Source: Pantoea sp. Cy-639
GTDB lineage: Bacteria; Pseudomonadota; Gammaproteobacteria; Pseudomonadales; Pseudomonadaceae
DNA: 64,000 nt
NCBI RefSeq assembly: GCF_011752525.1
Contig: NZ_VWXI01000009.1
Coordinates: forward strand, 1-64,000
Direction: 5' to 3'
Position numbers and translations under genes: made by a program. The notes beneath the pieces are model-generated. The model was not told the origin of the DNA, made no database searches, and saw only the letters and a list, made by a program, of their open reading frames with translations. Within the stretch, counting starts at the first letter, position 1. Each line of letters begins with the position of its first letter. This document shows, one piece after another, positions 57,971-64,000 of the stretch.

Positions 57971-59326
57971 ATGTCTGGGAAGCTCGAAAAAGTTCTGATC
58001 GCCAACCGCGGGGAAATTGCCCTGCGGATCCTGCGTGCCTGCAAAGAGCTGGGCATCAAGACCGTCGCCGTGCACTCCACGGCCGACCGTGAACTGATGC
58101 ACCTGGGCCTGGCAGACGAGTCGGTCTGCATCGGCCCTGCATCGTCCAAGGATTCCTACCTGCACATTCCAGCGATCATCGCCGCTGCCGAAGTGACTGG
58201 CGCCACCGCCATCCATCCAGGCTACGGTTTCCTCGCGGAAAACGCCGACTTCGCCGAGCAGGTGGAAAAATCCGGCTTCGCCTTCATCGGCCCGAAAGCC
58301 GACACCATTCGCCTGATGGGCGACAAGGTCTCGGCCAAGGACGCGATGATCAAGTCGGGCGTACCGACCGTACCGGGCTCCGACGGCCCGCTGCCGGAAG
58401 ACGAAGAGACCGCGCTGGCCATCGCCCGCGAGGTTGGCTACCCAGTGATCATCAAGGCCGCCGGTGGCGGTGGTGGTCGCGGCATGCGCGTGGTGCACAA
58501 GGAAGAGGACCTGATCGCCTCGGCCAAGCTGACCCGCACCGAAGCCGGTGCCGCCTTCGGCAACCCGATGGTCTACCTCGAGAAGTTCCTGACCAACCCG
58601 CGCCACGTGGAAGTCCAGGTGCTGTCCGACGGACAGGGTAACGCCATCCACCTGGGCGACCGCGACTGCTCGCTGCAGCGTCGTCACCAGAAGGTGCTGG
58701 AAGAAGCCCCTGCCCCGGGCATCGACGAGAAGGCCCGCCAGGAAGTCTTCAAGCGTTGCGTCGATGCGTGCATCGAGATCGGCTACCGCGGTGCCGGTAC
58801 CTTCGAGTTCCTGTACGAGAACGGCCGCTTCTACTTCATCGAGATGAACACCCGCGTCCAGGTCGAGCACCCGGTCTCGGAGATGGTCACTGGCATCGAC
58901 ATCGTCAAGGAGATGCTCAGCATCGCCGCTGGCAACAAGCTGTCGTTCCGCCAGGAAGACGTGGTGATCCGTGGTCACTCGCTGGAGTGCCGGATCAACG
59001 CCGAAGACCCGAAGAAGTTCATCCCGAGCCCAGGCAAGGTCAAGCACTTCCACGCCCCGGGCGGCAATGGCGTACGCGTCGATTCGCACCTGTACAGCGG
59101 TTATTCGGTTCCGCCGAACTACGACTCGCTGATCGGCAAGCTGATCACCTACGGCAAGGACCGCGACGAAGCCATGGCGCGCATGCGCAATGCCCTGGAC
59201 GAGATCGTCGTCGACGGCATCAAGACCAACATCCCGCTGCACCGCGACCTGGTGCGTGATGAAGGTTTCTGCAAAGGCGGCGTCAACATCCACTACCTCG
59301 AGCACAAACTGGCCAACCAGGAGTGA
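57971..59326 (+). CDS. accC: Biotin carboxylase subunit of acetyl-CoA carboxylase
   Basis: A 451-residue ATP-grasp enzyme that carboxylates biotin on AccB. N-terminal [20 protein letters not shown], the ATP-binding glycine loop [15 protein letters not shown] (about 159-173), the catalytic region [18 protein letters not shown] (about 288-305) and [14 protein letters not shown] are standard. The ATG at 57971 is preferred over an in-frame one at 57950 that overlaps accB. Followed by a clear terminator; prmA, its usual downstream neighbour in Pseudomonas, is absent from this position. Confidence 0.97.
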   Translation: MSGKLEKVLIANRGEIALRILRACKELGIKTVAVHSTADRELMHLGLADESVCIGPASSKDSYLHIPAIIAAAEVTGATAIHPGYGFLAENADFAEQVEKSGFAFIGPKADTIRLMGDKVSAKDAMIKSGVPTVPGSDGPLPEDEETALAIAREVGYPVIIKAAGGGGGRGMRVVHKEEDLIASAKLTRTEAGAAFGNPMVYLEKFLTNPRHVEVQVLSDGQGNAIHLGDRDCSLQRRHQKVLEEAPAPGIDEKARQEVFKRCVDACIEIGYRGAGTFEFLYENGRFYFIEMNTRVQVEHPVSEMVTGIDIVKEMLSIAAGNKLSFRQEDVVIRGHSLECRINAEDPKKFIPSPGKVKHFHAPGGNGVRVDSHLYSGYSVPPNYDSLIGKLITYGKDRDEAMARMRNALDEIVVDGIKTNIPLHRDLVRDEGFCKGGVNIHYLEHKLANQE

Positions 59327-59346
59327 TCGCGTTAGCGTGATGACAG

Positions 59347-59375
59347 AACCCCGGCCCAGTGCCGGGGTTCTTTAT
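59347..59375. terminator. Terminator after accC
   Basis: AACCCCGGC (59347-59355), CCAGT loop, GCCGGGGTT (59361-59369), then CTTTATTT on the + strand. It is a strong rho-independent terminator for aroQ-accBC and separates it from the converging toxin gene, whose stop is about 30 bases away. Confidence 0.9.
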
Positions 59376-59398
59376 TTGGGCCTGCGACAGGCCCAGCC

Positions 59399-62300
59399 TC
59401 AGCTCATCAAGTTGATCACAATGGCGTTGTGCTCATACTCGGCGGGTCTGAACGAGCGCCCTGCACTGTTGATCACTCTGCCACTACTTGCCTGGAACAG
59501 CGGCTCGGCCCTGGCCCGCCGCATGAACTGATGCGCCCTGCCAGGCATGCCTGCGGCACCTGCCCGGGCACCGCGCAAAATCGGATCGTACAAACGCTGC
59601 ACCAGATCAGTGGAGGTGGTGTAGACACGCGTCACGCCCGTATTCAAATCCAGCGTCATGCCATAAGTGTTGCCGAAGCACGATGAATACGACCAATGGT
59701 CCCACTGCGCGCTGACCCCCTGGCGCCTCAGCACCGACCTGATCGGCTCGCCGATGTTCGCTCCGCCCAACCAGTCGCCCCCCGCCATGACCGCGCGAAC
59801 TTCGTCCCCGCGGGCCCTGCGGATGCGTGGCAGGATATCTCGAACGGCACGTTCGATGAGTGCCTGGATGTTGTGGTCGAAATGAATGACCGCCCCCGCC
59901 CTGGTCACCGGGCAGTACAACGACACCGCCACACAGGTCTGCGCGTTGAGCGTGAACAGGTAGTTGTCAGGTGCATCCGCGACAAATCGCCCGACGACCG
60001 CTTCGCCCTGGAGCGCGCCGCGCACCTCATTCGGATGCTCGCCGAGGCCGATCGATCGCAGGGCACTGACCCGCCCCACGTCCTCCACGGGATTGCCACC
60101 GCGCAATCCTGTGCTGTTGGCCACCCAGCGACCATCGGCACTGCGGACGATGGCCTCCTGGTGAAAGCTGCCCAGCCGATTGGCCTTGACCACCCGCAGC
60201 GTATCTCGCTCAACGTCCTTGACGACCTTGAAGTAGCGGCCACGGTTGAGCACGAAGTGCTCGATTCCAAGGGCTTCGCTTGCCTCACCACTGCGATAGG
60301 TCCCCTGCCAGATACCTGGCTCGGTCACCTTCTGCAGTTGCCCAGGCCTATGCTGGATTGCCCAGCGCCTGTCGAAGCGCATCGACGGTGCACGTAAAGT
60401 CCCTTCGAGTGGCATGTGCTTGATGGCTGCCACTCGCCTGGCGTCGCTCATCAACGCGCCCATCGCCTTGAACGACATGCCGGGCAGCACCGTCATCAGG
60501 CCCAACAACCCCCAGGATGCCTGCAGCCAATGCCGTAACGCCAGAGAAGTATCCCCCTTAACATGAGCAATGACTGCCGCGTGCAACGGGGCCAGGACGA
60601 AATACCCCCCCAGCACTACGGCAAATGGAGGGCTGACCAGCGACAACGGCAGGGAGGCGAACAACAACCCCTTGAAGATCTGCGCGCGAATCACCTCGCC
60701 ACGACTGTTCGTCGCATCGTCGACATCCTTCAAGGCATGCTCGATGTAGGCGTCATACTCGCCAGCGATCGTGAGTACCTGGTTGAAACGACGCAGCGCA
60801 TCGCGATTGGCCTGCCGCGTGGCCAAGGCCTGCAGACGCTTCTTCACGTTACGCCTGCCGATATGCGGCGCACGCTGGAGCAGATAATCGTGCGAAGGCC
60901 CCTCGCTTGCCGAGCCAAGCGCGCTGTAGCGACTGAACAATAGACCGTCCGGCGCTCCGGGCGAGTAGAGCCAGTCATGGGCCTTGCCCTCGTCGAGGTA
61001 GCGAAAGACGTATCCACCCAGAATCGGATGATCAGCGATGGTCAGACGGAAGATGCCATCATAAGCAGCCACCTGCTCCGAAGTGTCGCGAACATTCTGT
61101 TGCCTCAACGTTGCCCCCAAGGCGCTGACCAGACCGGTCAGCGCCTTGTAGACAGCGCCATCTATCTGCCCTTGGCCATGAGCGACCCGCAGGTCACGGT
61201 CCATCCCCATCACCAGCGCTGTGCTGAACAGCTGCTGGTAGTGCGCATAGCTTGAAGAGCCAGCATCAAGAAATGTCCGACGCACATGCGCGATGTATTT
61301 TTCACCTACATAAGCGCGGCGTGCATAAGAGGCTAGTTCGGCACTGCGCAACGCAGACAGGTCATCCCCTGCCAACGAACGCACCCCCTTGCTCGGGTGA
61401 TCGATACTGGAGTTGTCGTCATAGCCATAGCAGACCAGGTCGATCAGATTGATCGACCGATCCGCCTCACCGCTCGCGCCCGCGCCCAGGTCAATGACGA
61501 TCGATTCAGGTGCTACTGACCCTAGTACCCCTTTGCTCGAGAGGTAAGGCTTGATGGCCACGCCGATCGTGCGGCTGGCGAATTCTGGAAAGCTTTCATA
61601 GGATTTCAGCGCATTGACAAAGGCCGCTTCGGCGACCCGGGCTACATCGCGGGTCAAGTTGATCACCTGCCGCTCCTCAATTGCCAGCTGACTGTACCAA
61701 CGGGGCGACTCTTTGCGCGCCACCTCGTCCTGACGACGCTGCAAACGCGCCTGCACACTAGACTCCACGCAGGTCCTGTAGCTCCTGAGCGCCCCCCGGA
61801 TATCCCGTGCCAGGTCCCATTCGCCAGGCAATGCCTGGATCGCGGCCATCCGCGCCTGCGCACGGTCGCGCATGGGCACGGGCAACTGGGCAAGCAGATA
61901 GCCCTGCCCGACCGCATCCTTCATCCAGCCCCCCACCTCTGCACTCAGCGCCCGCAACGAACGGAGCTCGACCCACTCCTGCCCATCCGGCTTACCCGGG
62001 GCGTAAAGGAACAGGTCATCCTTGCTACTGGGGGAGAACACCAACAGATCACTGCATGCCATGCCGTCGAACAGTTCGACAGTGCGGACCTCAAGGTCCG
62101 CGTCTCCATCCGTCCACAGTCTCGCAAGCGACCCATGATGCGAGACGCTCAGATGCCCCGCATGAATAGCCCGCTGCGCGCTGTATGCCAGGGAAGTGTG
62201 GTAAACATCGAACATCGCGAGCGCGACTTCAGGCGCAGCATGACGATCGACCAGCGCCTTCAGATAGGTGGCAGGTGCATCGACACTGGCCAGCAGTTGC

Positions 62301-63307
62301 TGGATAACCAGGGAAGACGGCGGCGATGACAGCAAGGAGGTATCGGCAATGTCGCTCAGTTGGTATTGCTGCTCGATCGCCTGGGCCCCCTCGACAACCA
62401 TATCGACCAGGGACAGCGACTCGCGCTCTTCGGGTGGCGCATTCAGGCGCAGCCGCTTGAGGGTAATACGATTGGCGAAACAGGGGGCCTCCAATCGATC
62501 ATCCAGATAATCCTGGGCACAGCGATTGGCGTGATGACGCAACGATTGCACATCGCCCAACACACGGCTCAATTGATCCTCGGCATCCTGCCAGTCCAGC
62601 AATGCCTCTTTCAGCTGTGCACGCCGCTGCTCATCCAGCAACTTGTACCAATGGGGCAGTTGCGCGCTCAGCAAAGCCTTCATCCATTGACGATCGGGGC
62701 CGCTGGCCAAAGCGATCAATGCCAGTTGGCCGTGCCAGGCTTCTTCGCATTCGGCCAGCCGTGCACGTAGTTCATCGACCGACGCCCCCTCAATCGCTGC
62801 TGGTTCGAGCAATGCCTTGAGCTTGGCGCAATGCCCATCGACCAAGGACCTGACACGGTCAAGGTAGGTCTGGCGCTCGACAAGTGCAGGGGGTGCTGCC
62901 TGCCAATACCGGGTGAGGTAGTCCTGGTACTGCTCGATGAGCCGGGAGCTGGTGCCTTCCACAAGCTGAACCATGACATCGCGGCGCTGCGATGGTATCG
63001 CCCGAACGGCAAACCCGTCCGGACGATAAGGCGCATGCAGCGCTTCATCGAAGGCCAGCGGCACCTGCTCGATTCGATGCTGTAGGGCTGCATCGATCAA
63101 GTCACGGGGCAACCGAGGATCGATGTTCTCGCTGTAATGAGTTCTCAGCTCGACCAGCAGGTTCTGCTCCGCCACCTGGAATAACGTCGACTGCTGGCCC
63201 AGACGTTGCTGAAACAGATCGGCCCAGACCGTTATCCGCTCGAGGGACAGGTTGGATGATGCCTGCGTGTCGTCAGCCGATGCATCGGGTGAAAGTTGAT
63301 CGCTCAT
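59399..63307 (-). CDS. Dermonecrotic-toxin-like protein with C-terminal CheD-like deamidase domain
   Basis: A 1302-residue protein without a Sec signal. The helical N-terminal region (about 20-200) is shared with the small gene upstream. The middle has two DUF6543-style blocks (FLYAPGKPDGQEWVELRSL at about 430; WLYSPGAPDGLLFSRYSAL at about 780). Two hydrophobic stretches follow at about 880-916 and 927-952, then a beta-rich linker (RYFKVVKDVERDTLRVVKAN). Residues about 1110-1229 match CheD: Thr1119-x5-Cys1125-x16-His1142 (FTLNAQTCVAVSLYCP; AGAVIHF), AGGDWLGGANIGE (1175-1187) and YGMTLDLNTGVTRVY. A 73-residue tail ends the protein. By analogy with CNF toxins, it may enter cells and deamidate a glutamine. 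Start chosen at 63307; an ATG pair at 63337 is possible. GC is lower than in flanking genes. Family calls are by eye. Confidence 0.75.
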   Translation of the reverse strand: MSDQLSPDASADDTQASSNLSLERITVWADLFQQRLGQQSTLFQVAEQNLLVELRTHYSENIDPRLPRDLIDAALQHRIEQVPLAFDEALHAPYRPDGFAVRAIPSQRRDVMVQLVEGTSSRLIEQYQDYLTRYWQAAPPALVERQTYLDRVRSLVDGHCAKLKALLEPAAIEGASVDELRARLAECEEAWHGQLALIALASGPDRQWMKALLSAQLPHWYKLLDEQRRAQLKEALLDWQDAEDQLSRVLGDVQSLRHHANRCAQDYLDDRLEAPCFANRITLKRLRLNAPPEERESLSLVDMVVEGAQAIEQQYQLSDIADTSLLSSPPSSLVIQQLLASVDAPATYLKALVDRHAAPEVALAMFDVYHTSLAYSAQRAIHAGHLSVSHHGSLARLWTDGDADLEVRTVELFDGMACSDLLVFSPSSKDDLFLYAPGKPDGQEWVELRSLRALSAEVGGWMKDAVGQGYLLAQLPVPMRDRAQARMAAIQALPGEWDLARDIRGALRSYRTCVESSVQARLQRRQDEVARKESPRWYSQLAIEERQVINLTRDVARVAEAAFVNALKSYESFPEFASRTIGVAIKPYLSSKGVLGSVAPESIVIDLGAGASGEADRSINLIDLVCYGYDDNSSIDHPSKGVRSLAGDDLSALRSAELASYARRAYVGEKYIAHVRRTFLDAGSSSYAHYQQLFSTALVMGMDRDLRVAHGQGQIDGAVYKALTGLVSALGATLRQQNVRDTSEQVAAYDGIFRLTIADHPILGGYVFRYLDEGKAHDWLYSPGAPDGLLFSRYSALGSASEGPSHDYLLQRAPHIGRRNVKKRLQALATRQANRDALRRFNQVLTIAGEYDAYIEHALKDVDDATNSRGEVIRAQIFKGLLFASLPLSLVSPPFAVVLGGYFVLAPLHAAVIAHVKGDTSLALRHWLQASWGLLGLMTVLPGMSFKAMGALMSDARRVAAIKHMPLEGTLRAPSMRFDRRWAIQHRPGQLQKVTEPGIWQGTYRSGEASEALGIEHFVLNRGRYFKVVKDVERDTLRVVKANRLGSFHQEAIVRSADGRWVANSTGLRGGNPVEDVGRVSALRSIGLGEHPNEVRGALQGEAVVGRFVADAPDNYLFTLNAQTCVAVSLYCPVTRAGAVIHFDHNIQALIERAVRDILPRIRRARGDEVRAVMAGGDWLGGANIGEPIRSVLRRQGVSAQWDHWSYSSCFGNTYGMTLDLNTGVTRVYTTSTDLVQRLYDPILRGARAGAAGMPGRAHQFMRRARAEPLFQASSGRVINSAGRSFRPAEYEHNAIVINLMS

Positions 63308-63420
63308 GACAATATCTCTGGCTGGTGAAGTCATCAACGATCAGCTTTTGCGCTGTAACAACGGTGGTAGTTAGATACTTCTGCCAGTTGTAGTGCGGTT
63401 GCCCCCCGAACACCTCACTA

Positions 63421-63969
63421 TTACGCCCCGACGTCGACCGCTCCCTTCTGCGGAACGAGCGCCTGTTCACCCCAGTCATGCTGGAAGTCTGCCAGTGCCT
63501 GACCCAGGGTGTTCCCGTCATGGCTCTGCTCCAACAAAGCCTGCAACGCACTTACATGCCAGGACAGTCGCGTCTCAAGCCACGCGACATAGTTCGTCTT
63601 GCCCTCCATTTCAGGCAGACGAGTCATCCAGTGCCGTTGCAGATAGTCATCGTAGGCACTCGGCAGACGCACGCCGACGCTTTCGATCAGCAACTCCACA
63701 CGTTCATGCTGGGCTTGCGGCACCCGCTCGCGCCAAGGTTCGTCGTGCTGCGCCTGGGCACTGGCAAAGTACGCAGCGGCACGGTCCAACACGGCGACCA
63801 ACAACTCATCCCGCAGTTGCTCTGTCAACTCTGCCTCGAATATCAACATGCCGAACTCGACAGCGATCTGTTCCCTGATGACCGCCAACAGCGGCGACTG
63901 TGCAGCCAGCCGCTCGGTGAAGATCGCACTCCAGGGTTCCGGCAGTTGCTTGCTCCGCTCATCAAACAT
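63421..63969 (-). CDS. Stand-alone paralogue of the toxin N-terminal domain
   Basis: A 182-residue soluble, mostly helical protein with AGAGG before its ATG and both ends inside the window. It aligns by eye along its whole length with residues about 20-200 of the downstream toxin: PWSAIFTERLAAQSPLLAVI with VWADLFQQRLGQQSTLFQVA, and YDDYLQRHWMTRLPEMEGKT with YQDYLTRYWQAAPPALVERQ. It has no DUF6543 or catalytic part. It may be a leftover of a second toxin copy, or a partner that interacts with the toxin (delivery, chaperone or immunity). The 113-base gap to the toxin has no terminator, so the two may be co-transcribed. No named family is recognised. Confidence 0.75.
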   Translation of the reverse strand: MFDERSKQLPEPWSAIFTERLAAQSPLLAVIREQIAVEFGMLIFEAELTEQLRDELLVAVLDRAAAYFASAQAQHDEPWRERVPQAQHERVELLIESVGVRLPSAYDDYLQRHWMTRLPEMEGKTNYVAWLETRLSWHVSALQALLEQSHDGNTLGQALADFQHDWGEQALVPQKGAVDVGA

Positions 63970-64000
63970 ATCAGTTACCTCTCAGTGAATGAGGCTTTAG

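Noticed and set aside
59399..63307. Rhs/YD-repeat or contact-dependent (CdiA) toxin
   Set aside because: No YD repeats, no haemagglutinin repeats, no secretion signal and no PxxxxDPxGL-type or VENN junction. The DUF6543-style blocks fit the dermonecrotic-like group better.
63421..63969. Calling the small gene a classical immunity protein
   Set aside because: It resembles the toxin's own N-terminal domain rather than an unrelated fold, and it lies upstream, not downstream, of the toxin. Immunity is kept only as one option.

Overview
The window is chromosomal DNA of a Pseudomonas, most likely of the P. putida group. The evidence is high GC throughout, accB-accC preceded by aroQ and dsbD, a biosynthetic speA, an Flp/Tad pilus locus with the PprA-PprB two-component pair, P. 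putida-type REP palindromes, and a bau-type beta-alanine gene set beside an rRNA-type promoter. The species assignment is inferred from gene content and order; I could not run a search.

Layout. 1-200: strong rRNA-type promoter firing leftward out of the window. 205-9807: beta-alanine and semialdehyde catabolism (mmsA/bauC, bauA, bauR), a RutR-like regulator, YigZ, an SDR enzyme, two purine deaminases and a winged-helix regulator. 5499-5905 is gene-free and carries two perfect DnaA boxes. 9808-10261 is gene-free and hairpin-rich. 10262-16195: Bcr-type efflux pump, then a compact copper regulon (copper chaperone, a secreted protein, CopA, CueR) with two visible CueR boxes, and an AraC regulator. 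16308-19909: thiolase, two-domain ketoacyl reductase and MaoC dehydratase arranged around a shared promoter region. 19999-22288: a MazG-like pyrophosphohydrolase, CmoM and two DUF4136-type lipoproteins.

22403-37245 is the Flp/Tad pilus island. TadG is on +; PprA and TadF on -; FppA and PprB on +; DUF3613-like, TadD, TadC, TadB, TadA, TadZ, RcpA and RcpC form a tightly overlapping operon on -; Flp pilin and a receiver-only response regulator are on +. FppA would process Flp and TadF, RcpA is the outer-membrane secretin, TadA the motor, TadB/C the platform and TadZ the polar localiser. PprAB is the likely regulator.

37307-45041 holds the PbpC and alpha-2-macroglobulin (YfhM-like) envelope-defence pair. 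45230-59326 is core genome: MATE transporter, SpeA, SUI1/YciH, Nudix, DUF2333, a GGDEF response regulator, a chemoreceptor, DsbD, AroQ and AccBC.

59399-63969 is accessory DNA inserted after accC. It encodes a 1302-residue protein of dermonecrotic-toxin (DUF6543-like) style whose C-terminal region I read as a CheD-like glutamine deamidase. The match keeps the Thr-x5-Cys-x16-His spacing of the CheD active site and two later glycine-rich CheD motifs. A hydrophobic hairpin precedes it, giving a CNF-like layout. A 182-residue gene just upstream is a stand-alone paralogue of the toxin's N-terminal domain. This toxin pair is the most interesting item in the window.
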